Assembly (NCBI GenBank): GCA_015680685.1
Contig: MNCI01022611.1
Coordinates: forward strand, 657,377-721,376
Origin: Gnetum montanum
Taxonomy: Eukaryota; Streptophyta; Gnetopsida; Gnetales; Gnetaceae
Reading direction: 5' to 3'
DNA: 64,000 bases
The notes beneath the pieces were generated by a model. That model did no database searches and was not told the origin of the DNA. It worked only from the letters and a program-made list of their open reading frames with translations. Positions 10,634-21,116 of this stretch are shown here, piece after piece (the stretch's first letter is position 1; every line of letters begins with the position of its first letter). The position numbers and the translations under genes were made by a program.

Positions 10634-11548
10634 TTAACCCTTTAGAATTTTAGAGTTTGTGTTAACATTGTCATTATTAATATGATTGTCATTGTATTTA
10701 GATTTAGTTTTGGAAGTTCTCATTTGAAACTCTACTTCCAAACCTTGGTTAATGTTGACGGTGTTGATAGATGGTGAACATGTGTTATCCCTACAAATAA
10801 TAATTTCCACACCTTTGTATGGTAAGTGAATCTTTTGTTGTATAGGAGATGAGACCACCTGAACCTTTTCTAACCATGGCCTTCCCAAGATCAAGTTGAA
10901 ATCAAGTATCTCTTTGATTACTAGGAAGTTAGCAGATGTAGGGAATTGTTCTCCAGCTACAAAATCCAAAGAGATAGAACCTTGAACCACTACTTGTGAT
11001 CCATTGAATGACTTCAGTGTAGAGGTAGAGGTTTCTTGGATTCTTTTGGTTAAGCCTATTTTTTCAATGATAGTGTATGGTATCACATTGGTTGCTACTT
11101 CATCATCCACATAAACATGATGAATCTTGTACCTACCAATACATATGATAATGAGAAGAGGAGAAGATAACACTTCTCCATTACATGATTCCATCTTTAT
11201 CTCACTATCATGAAAGCTAAGCACATGTAAATGCTTGTTTTCCCTAAGTGAGGCTTGCTCAATGACAAAGTGGATAGACTCTTTGTTGGTAGGTATGTCT
11301 CCATTCACAAGGATATAAGTCAATACTTGAGCTAGTACATCTCTATAATCAAGAGAGGTCATGACTAGGTTGTATAGGTTTAACAACATATTCTTTTGTT
11401 TGAGAGACCATTTGACTTGTTCCATCATTATGAGGAAATTCTTTTCCTTGGCATGTGATCTTTTAACCTTGGTGGTTTTAGTTTCCTTGATCTTTCCTAG
11501 TATTTTTGGCTCATGTTTTGATGTATATTTGTTGGGTCTCTTGTCCAT
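10634..11548 (-). CDS. Tat-like protease region of T0, open for 304 codons
   Basis: The longest uninterrupted ORF in the window and part of the gag-pro ORF of T0. An N-terminal linker (residues 1-50) is rich in K and T. 'LLNLYNLVMTS' (about 56-66) matches 'MLSLYDLVMTS' of D. A retropepsin-like domain follows (about 130-245): 'VDDEVATNVIP' near residue 147 is the catalytic loop, but Gly of the expected D-[DST]-G is Glu. 'LILGRPWL' (about 216-223) is the second hallmark. 'INTVNINQGLEVE' then aligns with the end of the D and D3 proteases. The tail is rich in N and K. It would mature Gag and Pol in the virus-like particle. The G-to-E change suggests an inactive enzyme despite the open frame. The true start lies upstream in gag, so the Met at 11548 is arbitrary. 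Confidence 0.8.
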   Translation of the reverse strand: MDKRPNKYTSKHEPKILGKIKETKTTKVKRSHAKEKNFLIMMEQVKWSLKQKNMLLNLYNLVMTSLDYRDVLAQVLTYILVNGDIPTNKESIHFVIEQASLRENKHLHVLSFHDSEIKMESCNGEVLSSPLLIIICIGRYKIHHVYVDDEVATNVIPYTIIEKIGLTKRIQETSTSTLKSFNGSQVVVQGSISLDFVAGEQFPTSANFLVIKEILDFNLILGRPWLEKVQVVSSPIQQKIHLPYKGVEIIICRDNTCSPSINTVNINQGLEVEFQMRTSKTKSKYNDNHINNDNVNTNSKILKG

Positions 11549-11589
11549 AGGTGTTGTAAATCTTGGTATAGGCTCTGGTTAGTTAACTT

Positions 11590-12571
11590 GTTTCGAAGCC
11601 TTTTATTATTAGCTACCTTCAATGGGCGTAGTTGTCAATTTGGTGACAAGTTGGTTTTGTCACATTTGTGGTAATGATTTCTTGTTAATTATTGAATTAT
11701 TAGCTACTATAGGTAGGCTTTCATTATAGGTTGTTGCAAGTTTTCCTATAAATGGCAGCAGAACCCTAATAATGAATGGTTCCATTACTTTAAGTTATGA
11801 TGTTGTTATCATTGAAGGTGGGACACATATGATTAAAAGTTTCTTAGGGGCTAGTGGTTGTGATACCTATATGACAAAGGGATCTCTAGGCTATATCTTT
11901 TAAGGTTGGGTTAGTACCTTGAAAATGAACAATTTCCTAGGAGGATTGGATCATTTGGTTATTGTGAACTAGACTATGATGCAAGAGTTATTAATTTTTG
12001 AATAGTTAGGCTTATTCAAAACAAGTTCTCCATGATCAATCATCTTTTGGATGTTATCTTTCAAGGATAGGTAAAAATGGGCATCATGACCAACCATTTG
12101 ATGATAATGGAAAAACCTATCAATTTTGAAGTACTTAGATAGATTCATATCATCTTTGGTTTTCATTGTTGGATCTCTAGATATGTCACAAAGATAATCA
12201 TGCCTCTAACAAGCTTCCTCAGATAGTTTCTTATGTTATATATGATTGTTTTTAAGAAATTATTCTAAAAGCTCAGAGGGCTTTATTAGTAACTTAGTGT
12301 ACTTACTCCTATCCTTTTGTCCAAAGTTGGTCTTGATTGATTTGGGTTACAAGAAGCAGATACTTAAGATGAGTCAGAATATGTGTTACATAGAGAAGAT
12401 TTTCTTTTTTCTTCTTGCTTTGTATCCTTGGATACTGTAGCCATTGTTGTTTGTTCTTACTTAGTTCTCTTCTTATCCCTCCTCATGTGTTAATTTTTAT
12501 AGGCTACATAGGCTAGATTGTTATTGGCCTCAGCTACTTCCTTGATGATTTTAGTTTACAAAAAGGCTTAG
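11590..12571 (-). pseudogene. gag C-terminal part of T0 (nucleocapsid-like)
   Basis: Minus-strand reading 'YFKIDRFFHYHQMVGHDAHF' (within 11969-12166) matches the zinc-knuckle region 'KLDRFFDYHQQCGHNTDY' of D3. The metal ligands are mostly lost: only the His residues and GH remain recognisable. Near 12571 the frame 'EVAEANNNLAYVAYKN' corresponds to 'QDVAKVRKDLAYIAYKN' of D3, the end of the capsid domain. The gene is split here by A2 and continues at 57328. Several TAG and TAA stops are present. Confidence 0.75.
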
Positions 12572-13403
12572 TGAAGAATCATAAATTTGTTGCATTGAAT
12601 TAGGCCCCATTGGCATAGTGTCTATTTTGCCTATAGATATGTGATCACCTATCATGTTTATGGCATATCTTTTCATAGTTGTAGTGGAGCTCTTGCAGTT
12701 TTGTTATTTGAAAGTTAGACTATTTTTCTAAGTGCTTGCAGTAGGAGTCAAGAGTGTATGGAGCTTTATTTGAGAACTATTGTACCTAAGCACAACATTG
12801 TGTGCAACAATAAAGATAAGATTTTTGATTAACCTTGCAACACTTTGAAATAGATTAATTATTTATTAATGCATTTAATTTTTTATGTAATTTTCTTTAA
12901 TGATTTAAGTAATAAAATAATCAATTAGGCTAAATTAAGCTAGATTAAATAGTGATTAATTAAGAACATAAGTATGGCCACTTCGAGCATACACTTAGTG
13001 CTTGGTAATCCTAGTAACGCTTAATGTTTTGTAACCTAGTAGCATTAAACATGTTTAGCATGTGTACATCAAGTGGAAATGGATACTTAAGTTAGGAATA
13101 GTTAGGTGTAGCTAGTTAGATTAAATTAGCAATTTAATTATTTTATCTTATTCATTATTCTTTACCCTTAGGTGACTTAAAATACAAAACATAAAAATGA
13201 TAAAAATCATATGCCTTAATTGCACTTGACCATCCCCTTGCATTTCATAAGTGTAATTAGGAAGACAATGATTACAATGGTTAGTTTCACTTGCTAGAGG
13301 CTATTGTGCTTAGAAGGATATAAGTCCATAAAATTTGACTGGATTTGGCGTGAATGCTTAGTAATTCATATGGTTAGACATAGGGTCTACTCACTACTCA
13401 TCA
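12572..13403 (+). repeat. 5' LTR of A2
   Basis: 832 bp, ends CTACTCATCA before the PBS. It aligns with 56393-57322; 'aggccccattggcatagtgtc' corresponds to 'ggcctcattgacatagtgtc', and about 50 bp of U3 are missing here. The TATA box is decayed to 'cctatagatatg' near 12631. Confidence 0.88.
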
Positions 13404-13404
13404 T

Positions 13405-13422
13405 TGGCGCTATTGCCAAGGA
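13405..13422 (+). other. primer-binding site of A2 (tRNA-Asp type)
   Basis: TGGCGCTATTGCCAAGGA one base after the LTR. It differs at few positions from the TGGCGCCGTTGCC site of Athila elements. Confidence 0.82.
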
Positions 13423-13559
13423 CTTGTAGTTGATATGTGTGCTATCTAAGACTTAGTGAATATTATCTAGGATCATTGGATCGAACCCTAAGGTCATAAT
13501 AATTCTACAAGCATATTGAGAAATTATTTTTAACAAAAATGTCTTCTTCTTCTCATAGG

Positions 13560-15850
13560 TGAGACAATTCTAAGTCAATAGGACCACAAGAATGTAGACT
13601 GGTGTACACTCATATTGATGAGTTTGTAACCAATTTTACATATGTCCTCCATCAAGATGAATAAATGTGATGGTGAGACATGAAGGGGAACGTTGTATTG
13701 CCACCTGACTGATCTGTTCCCAAGATGCTGATCCAAACCATTACAAGGTTGAGCATTGAGGAGCTTCATGGAGAGTACATTGTGAAAGATCATGACTTCT
13801 AGGACTATCATCCCACCATTGAAAAAAGGAAAAATTGCAAAGCTATGAAGGGGAAAATGGTTCACTAACCCCTTGTTCTTGTTAGACCAAAAGGATAATG
13901 AGGAACCTTTTTTCAAGGATTATCAACATGTAGACTCTTCACCTCTTGACTCTAGTGAAGGGGAGCTGAACCCAAATCTTAAAATAGTGATCAATAGTCT
14001 AGGTTTTGGTAATAGTGAGTCCCATAGTCATGGGAGTTCTAAGAAAGGGAGTTAGAGCAAGAAATCAAACAAGCATAATGAAAATCACTCTAAGGATTAT
14101 GGCCATGACAAATGAAGGTAAAGTAGTAGACACCACAGTGGTGGCAGTCCTTTTCCCTCTTCACCCTCTTCATCTAGTTCAACTTCCTCCTCTAAATCTA
14201 AGTAGAACCATAGATAATGGGACAACAATGATAATCATGGAGACCATCATGAATGAAGGGATGGTAGAGGACATCATAAGTGTCATCAAGATCATGATGA
14301 TGAACCTTTGCTGGTCATTCAAAACATGCTCAAAATTGTAGAGGCTATCAGAGTTCCTACTAGGCATGTGAAAGATAGTCCAATCAAGAGACTAAACATA
14401 AACAATATTTCTAGATTTGAGAGGGATATAACTTAGATCCTCAAATCCATTTACAATCCTTTCATGATACCTATTCCTTACAAAATATTGAAAATGATTA
14501 GCAAAATCTCAAGCTATTTCCCAGAACACTCATCAAGAAAGTAGAAGCTAACACTAGTCTTTGGAACTAGAATCAATTCGTCAATGAAGTACAATGCTAG
14601 AACTATTTAATGAAAAGTATTAGACATACTCTAGAGTGTGAAACCTGCAAAGGCAAATCCAAGGATTAAAATAAGAAACATATGAACCCTTAGATGCCAC
14701 CATGTGCAAGTATTATTCCCTTTTGCATAGATGTCCTAGCCATGGTTATTCTCAATAGGAGTAGCTTTGCCATATCGTAGATGGGCTCTGATTAGAAACA
14801 AGGAGAACTATTGGGATCTACACCCAAGGGAGATTATCAGAACTAAGAACCTAGTAAATTCAAGGGCTGATTAAGTAGGTTGCAAAAGAAGAAGGTGAGT
14901 TGAGAAAATGAGAAAGTGCTAAGGAGTATAACTAGGATCCTTCCATTAGAAAAAAGGAGGTTTGAGTCTATGACAGTGAGGGGGAAGCACCACTTGATAA
15001 GGTGGTGTAGCAAAAACCTTGCCAATTTTAAAATTTTCATTTGAAATTTTAGCTAAGGTTGATAAAATGTTGGAAGATTTGGATGAAAAATTTTAAACTA
15101 CTCTAAAGACCAAGGTAGTGATTGTGATCACAAGAGAAGGAAAGAAGCTAAATGTGCTTGCTAAAGGAGTAAGGGCAAGGCTGTAGTAGTAGAAGAGGTT
15201 GTGGAGTCAGAGTTAGATGACAGTGATGGGTGTGACATCTACCAATATGAACATCTCAAGGAATGTTATCCTGTTGTGTCACATGTACAAAAATCTACGA
15301 TGTATGCTCTAAATCCTAGATTAGCATGAAGGCAAGCATCTAGAAGGTTTCCTTATCCTCAAGGAAATCCAAGGCAGTTACACCAACAATAATAAACTTA
15401 TTATCCAAGTGGAGATCCACCATAACCATATAAATAGTATCAATAGTGGCAACATCCATAGTCATGGGGCATGCTAACACTGATGTAGTAGTACTTTTAT
15501 AGGTAGCCAGATCTATATGGGTACTATGTTTAGCAACCAATGTCTCCATGTGACTCATCTGGTCATGCTTCTTTTCAGCATTACTACTACACTCTACAGT
15601 ATTAGAGAATTCATTCTCCATCTACTAGAGGGGAAACCCCATATCTCTATCATTCTCCACATCCTTTAGCACATGCTCCTCCACCCTCAACTCAATTACC
15701 ACCTGCTCCATCCATGTAGGGTGAGCTTATAGCCCAAATATAATAATGTAATGCTACTAGAACCATTAACTTACAGCCAGCTCCTTAGCTGAGTGGTTTA
15801 GAATTGAGATCCTATAAAAGAACATTCTTTTGAACCAATAACTCTACTAA
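13560..15850 (+). pseudogene. gag of A2 (Athila-like, degenerate)
   Basis: Located between PBS and PR, so gag by position. Open stretches are short: 13873-14055 and 14006-14341, the latter two in different frames. The reading across 13870-14380 is rich in S, H, D, N and P and leads into 'VEAIRVPTRHVKDSPIKRLN', a region that looks like the start of a capsid domain. 15120-15230 encodes an acidic stretch (VVEEVVESELDDSDG), followed by a Pro- and Tyr-rich tail before PR. No zinc knuckle can be identified with confidence. Many TAG stops and frame changes make it non-functional. Confidence 0.55.
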
Positions 15851-16169
15851 ATTCTCATCTACTTATGTAGTTGATTATATGGTATCTCCTTCATCGTTTA
15901 CTTCCATTTCTTTCAATATCCCTTCAAACCAAATGCCTCCAAAGATCTACATATTAATGTTAATCCACATTGCATTTGATTGTATAAAGTTTGACAACCT
16001 TCCTAGGACAAGATCTAATCCTGTAAGTCCTATCATCTATTTGCATATTGCTAGGAATGAGCCATGCAAGGATCTTAATAACTTAGGTTATGAAGGTAGT
16101 CTAATTTTTGATGAAATGTACAACACTTGGAACTTGCCTCCTCTTAATAAGAGAAACATCCATTTAGAA

Positions 16170-16440
16170 TTGGTAGACTAGTTCATCACTATTCCATTGG
16201 GACTAGTAAAAGATATTGTGACCACTATTTATGGGTGGCCTTATCTTGTTAATTTCCTAGTAATCAAAGTTCATAACTGTAAGGGGGACCTCCTAATCAT
16301 TATGGGAAGGGCTTGGTTAAGAACTATTGATGCATGAATGGACATCAAAGATCTTTCCTTGGAAATTTCTAAGGAAAATGCATTTGAAAAGATTAAGAAG
16401 AAGTGCGTTCCATGAATCACATACAGTGATACAAGGTGCA
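16170..16440 (+). pseudogene. protease remnant of A2
   Basis: Frame with 'ITIPLGLVKDIVTTIYGWPY' at about 16185-16245, then 'IIMGRAWLRTIDA' near 16290-16330 and 'MDIKDLSLEIS'. This matches the Athila pattern in which a PLG-lxD segment is followed by lLGRPFLaT and iD. The catalytic D-[ST]-G loop is upstream and no longer readable. It would cleave the polyprotein; it is inactive here. It lies between gag and RT as expected. Confidence 0.6.
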
Positions 16441-16959
16441 ACTACATGTAGAAACTCTAGTCCATGAAAAGAGCATCTATTTCTACATGTAGATAGTGTG
16501 AAAATGAGGTAGGTATTCAAAGGTTCCTATACATAGTAGCCACAAAATAGGAGGGTACCTAGTGGTTGACAACTAATCTTAGAAGTAACACACTTTGCAT
16601 GGAACTTGTTGAGAGCCTGACATATGCCTATGTTGAAGGCATGGATAAATTGAAGCAAGTTCATCACTAACTCTCTAATGATGCAAATGATGATACCAAT
16701 TGGAAATAGTTGGAAATCCCTAAAAATTTTAAACAAGAGCCCTTAGAGTTGAAAACTCTACCTATCAACAAGCCGATAATCATCAATGCCATTCTTGCTC
16801 CTAAAAAGAAATGAATGCTATTGAGGGTGGTCAAAAAATGGCCAGTAGCCTTTGGTTGGTCATATCTTGAACTCATAGGGATTGATCCTAGGATATGCTA
16901 GCATTGTATCTACATTGATCTAGCTATGAAGCCAAAGAGGTAGCCATAGCAGTGGTTAA

Positions 16960-18240
16960 ATCCCAAATTGAAGTAGATTGTCAAAGAGGAAATAGAACAA
17001 CTTCTCAAAGCAGGGTTTATCTATCCCACTTTAGATAGTGAGTGGGTTAGCCCATTTGTGATTGTGCCAAAGAAAGGTGGTAAGTGGTAGGTTTGCATCA
17101 ACATTCAGCTATTGAATATGGTAACATTCAAGGATCACTATCCATTGCCATTTGTGGATCAAGTGTTGGACACTATATCTAGGCATTGCTATTATAGATT
17201 TTTGGATGGTTATAGTAGCTATAACGAAATCCAAATAGAATTAGAGGATTGGGCCAAAACAACATTCATGAGTCCCTAGGGAACTTTTGCATATCAAAAG
17301 ATGCCTTTTGGTCCATGCAATGCTACTACAACATTCCAATAGCTAGTCTCAAAATTTTTTAGCAAAAAATTAGTTGCAGGGTGGAAGTCTTCATGGATGA
17401 CTTTTCTAGCTATGGCACCACATTTGAGCAAGCCTTGGACCACCTTGATCATGTGCTTAAAAGGTGTATGGAGATTAATCTTCAGCTTAATTAGTAGAAG
17501 AGCCATTTGATGATATAGGAGGGCATTATACTAGGACATAGAATTTCTTAGGTAGGGATTGAGGTGGACCTTGAAAAGATAAGGGTCATCCAAGGAATAA
17601 CTAGCCAACTAGAGATCATTAAATATGTCTCATCATTTCATGGACACACTGGCTACTACCAACATTTTATAGTGAATTTCTCTGATATCCCAAAACTATT
17701 GGTTAAGCTTACAAAGAAAGATGCTTCATTCATTTGGATGAAGAAATTAAAAATGCATTCCAAAGCCTCAAGAATAAGCTCATAGAGACTCTAATTCTAC
17801 AAGCACTTGATTGATCAAGAATATTTCATATAATGACAAACACATCAAATCATGCCTTGGGAGTTGTACTTACATAGTTGGATGATAAGAAACATGGATA
17901 TTACATCCAATACACATGCAGAAGCATTGTGGATGCATAGCTAAATTACACCTCCACATAGAAAGATCTAATGGTAGTGGTGTATGCTCTAGAGAAGTTT
18001 AGGTACTACGTGCTTAGATACAAAGTGTTTATGCAAAATGATCATAGTGCCATTTGGTTCCTGATGAATAAGGAAATGGTGAGTCCTTGTATCATATCAT
18101 GAATGATGATCTTGTAGGAGTTTGATCTTACAATGGTAGATCTAAAGAGGATTGAGAATGTGGTCATTGATCACTTGTCTTAGTTACAATGGAATAACAA
18201 AGAGGAGGGCCCACTCTTGGACCAATTTCCTAATGAAATC
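16960..18240 (+). pseudogene. reverse transcriptase and RNase H of A2 (Athila-like)
   Basis: 'SPFVIVPKKGGKW' (about 17050), 'PLPFVDQVLDTISRH' (17140-17190), 'FLDGYSSYNEIQIE' (17198-17240), 'TTFMSPxGTFAYQKMPFG' (17262-17312) and 'EVFMDDFSSYG' (17385-17418) trace the RT palm. The FMDD form of the catalytic YxDD is intact and typical of Athila. 'GIILGHRIS' and 'GIEVDLEKIRVIQ' follow, then the connection segment. The RNase H part has 'LGVVLT' (about 17860), 'LNYTST' (17943), 'LMVVVYALEKFRYY' and 'NDHSAI'. In-frame TAG stops and some frameshifts disrupt it. RT and RNase H copy the RNA into LTR-flanked cDNA. Confidence 0.85.
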
Positions 18241-18289
18241 CTCTTTATTGGTATAATAAATAAACAAGTGCATGATGAACTAAAATGAT

Positions 18290-18978
18290 ATTTTGGCATC
18301 CTCACTTATCTTCTCACTCAAGAGATGTCACAAGATCTAGACTATAGGAAGAAAAACAAGTTTCTTCATCGGGCCAAATGCTTCATGGAAATCAACAAAC
18401 ACCTTGCCAATGGCCTAGTTTTTTGGTGTGTACTTGATGTTGATGAATTGTGCATTCTCTAGGATGCTTATGAGGGTCCTTGTGGAGGCCACTATGTTGG
18501 GAGATGCACGACCATTAGGATCTTTATGGTAGGGTATTATTTTCCAACCATCTTCAGGATTGTCCACCAATTTGTCTACTTTTGTAAACACTATCAACAA
18601 GATGGTGGAATGATTGCGCAAATGGAGAGATCTCAATAGTGAATTCAACCACTAAAATCCTTTGACATCTAAGGCATTAACTTCATGGAATCCATCATGC
18701 CCACGTTAAATGGAAAGGCATACATAATCATTACTATTTATTACTACACAAAATGGGTAGAAGTAATAGTTTTCATCTACTACTACGTGGTTTGTACAAA
18801 AAAATGTTGTAAATAGTTTTAGAATGCCATGTGTATTGATTTTTGATAATAGAACCCATTTTATAAGAACTAACTTTTGTAAGGTTATGCAAAGCTTTGG
18901 GGTTAAACATAAACTAATAATACCCTACCACCTCCAAGACAACAGTTAAGTAGAAGTTAATAATAGGGAGATCACGAA
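18290..18978 (+). pseudogene. integrase of A2, N-terminal and core part, interrupted by element E
   Basis: 'DAYEGPCGGHYVGRCTT' (about 18463-18513) resembles the zinc-binding start of the domain. 'FVYFCKHYQQDGG' (18573-18611) continues it. 'GINFMESIMPTLNGKAYIIIT' at about 18672-18735 and 'TKWVEV' are the start of the catalytic core. Near 18945 'VEVNNREIT' marks the E of D,D35,E. There the gene breaks at ACGAA (18974-18978), where E inserted. It resumes at 32127, and removal of E plus one TSD copy restores the frame. The family joins cDNA to the chromosome. Confidence 0.82.
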
Positions 18979-21116
18979 TGAAACACCACCAATTCTAGGG
19001 TATGACATCCTGACTGTAGATTCTGGCTAAGTGTAGATACTATGCTCCACCCTAGTTGAGAGTGTAGTTAGCCTCTCATGGAGAGCATAGTCAACATGGA
19101 TGCTGCAAATATTTTCTAAGTGTTGACACTACGCTCAACCCCAATTGAGAGCATAGTTAGCCTCTTGTGGAGAGCGTAGTTAGCATGAAGGCTAGTTCTT
19201 GCAAATTTTTTCTAAGTGTTGACATTACACTCGATCCCAATTGAGAGCAAAGTCAACCTCTTGTAGTGAGTGTAGTTAGCATGAAGGCCATTTTTTACAA
19301 ATTTTTTCTCAATGTTGACACTACATTCAACCCTAGTTGAGAGCATAGTTAGCCTCTTGTGGAGAGCATAGTCATTTACAAGGCCAGTTTTTGCAAATGT
19401 TTTTGAAGTGTTGAGACTATGCTCTCCCCTAGATGGAAGTGTAGTCAGCCAAAAGGCTAGTTTTTGTAGATTTTTTCTAAGTGTTGATACTACACTCTAT
19501 CATAGATGAGAGCATAGTCAGCCTCTGATGGAGAATGTAGTTAATGGAAGGCCAATTTTGCAAATTTTTTCTAAGTGTTGAGACTATGCTCTCCCTCAAA
19601 TGAGAGCATAGCTAGTGGAAGGCTAGTTTTGCAATTTTTTTCTACGTGTTGACACTATGCTCTTCCCTAGTTGAGAGTGTAGTGAGCCTCTTGTAGAGAG
19701 TGTAGTTAGTAGGATGGCTAGTTTTGCAAGTTTTTCTAAGTGTTGATACTATGCGTGACTCCATTTAAGAGTGTAGCTAGCCTCTTGTGGAGAGCATAGT
19801 CATTAAGAAGCAAGTTTTCACAAATTTTGGCAAGCCTCAAGACTACACTTGTCCCTAGTTGGTAGTGTAGTCAACCTCTTATGAAGAGTGTAGTATGAAA
19901 ATATTCATTTTATCATAGATTTCACTAGCATTAAGACTATGCTCTTCCCAAATCCAAAGTGTAGTCAGCCTCTCGAAGAGAGCATACTTAGCTAGAACAA
20001 TCTCCAGTAGCCTCCACAATGCAGCAATGATGCTCAGCTCAACTCTAAAATGTAGTTAACTCACCTTCAATGAGTGTAGTCCACAAAATATTTCCTTTTT
20101 GTATTCCCTTTTTCCCTAAAATTGTAACTATGCTCAAACCCACATGAGATCATGGAGAGTGTAGTCCTACAAAGCATAGTATCTAGTTTTCATTTTTTAG
20201 GTACTTTGTGGTCTTCTCAGCACACACATGTGGTCAACGTAGTCATAGTCTTACAACTCATAGAGTTTGTCAAACCATAGCAAAGCATAACACCACTAGC
20301 CCCATCAATACACCACATGAATAGTAACTACGTTGATCATAGTCCCAACTATTCCCTTTGCCATATGGCGACCATCCCATTGCTAGCCCTAGACCTATAA
20401 ATACCCATGCCCTCAAAGTTTTTAGGGTTGGCAAATCAAAGAGTTGAAAAATCTAAGGAGTGGTTGGTAAAGAACTAAAGGCATTTTGACAAACCAAGAA
20501 GAGGTAAAGTTGTAGACTCACAAACCCCCACAACCTAATAGAATACCATAGCCAATAATACACCATGATGGCCAACTCGATAGATGTATACACCTTAGTA
20601 GAATGCTAGTCTCCATGGCTAGGCACCTCTAAGATTGTGACTATGCTATTCACTATGATTATTGTACACTACTGTGTATCTTCTAACCCTTTTTGGTGTT
20701 AACTATGCTTAACCCCATTTGGCGTGGTGTTTTACTTCTCTCTCTCTTTCTTTGTATTTTTTACACTTTACTTTTATTTTTTCTATTTTACCACATAGTT
20801 GCACCTAAAACTATGCTTGGGTGATAGTCTACATGAGTTGACACTTCCCACTTCGTCAAAACTTTTAACTATTCTTGTTTCCCTCTTAGGCACCTATGAC
20901 TATGCTCAACATCATAAACATCATTAACACCATAAACACTGCCTACACACTTAACACTGTCTTGCATTAGCATTGTAGCTAATCATGCTGCACCCTTATT
21001 ACATTTGGTAAGTCCCTATTTGATTGGCTAGACCATTCAAGATGCCTCGTCTCTACCTCCAATAGGCCCTCGTAGGATTCAGGGCTAGGCCATGAACTCA
21101 TGGACCTCGATGTTCT
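18979..21116 (+). repeat. plus-strand (5') LTR of E
   Basis: Starts TGAAACACCACC like the LTRs of D and D3. TATAAATA at 20396-20403 ('gacctataaatacccatg'). Towards the end comes the block shared by all LTRs of this family, 'aagtccctatttgattggct' to 'cctcgatgttct'. The last roughly 30 bp are missing where the inverted part begins. U3 holds a ~96-bp tandem array. Confidence 0.82.
19015..20075 (+). repeat. ~96-bp tandem array in U3 of the 5' LTR of E
   Basis: The word 'ctaagtgttga' and its variants recur at 19117, 19213, 19309, 19405, 19478, 19572, 19643 and 19737. Steps are 96, 96, 96, 73, 94, 71 and 94 bp. The short units lack one ~24-bp 'gagagcatagt' block. Each unit contains 'actatgctct' and 'gagagcatagt', complementary to each other. 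Confidence 0.85.

Larger units (their letters stand above)
10310..12571 (-). mobile_element. Tat-like element T0, left half (minus strand)
   Basis: Reads on the minus strand as the C-terminal part of gag, protease, then a short dyad-repeat array. The other half of its gag is at 57328-57713. Removing A2 and one copy of CTTAG joins the two in the gag frame, at the position equivalent to 'SQAFTQTKSIQ' of D3. T0 is therefore the oldest layer of the nest. Confidence 0.85.
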
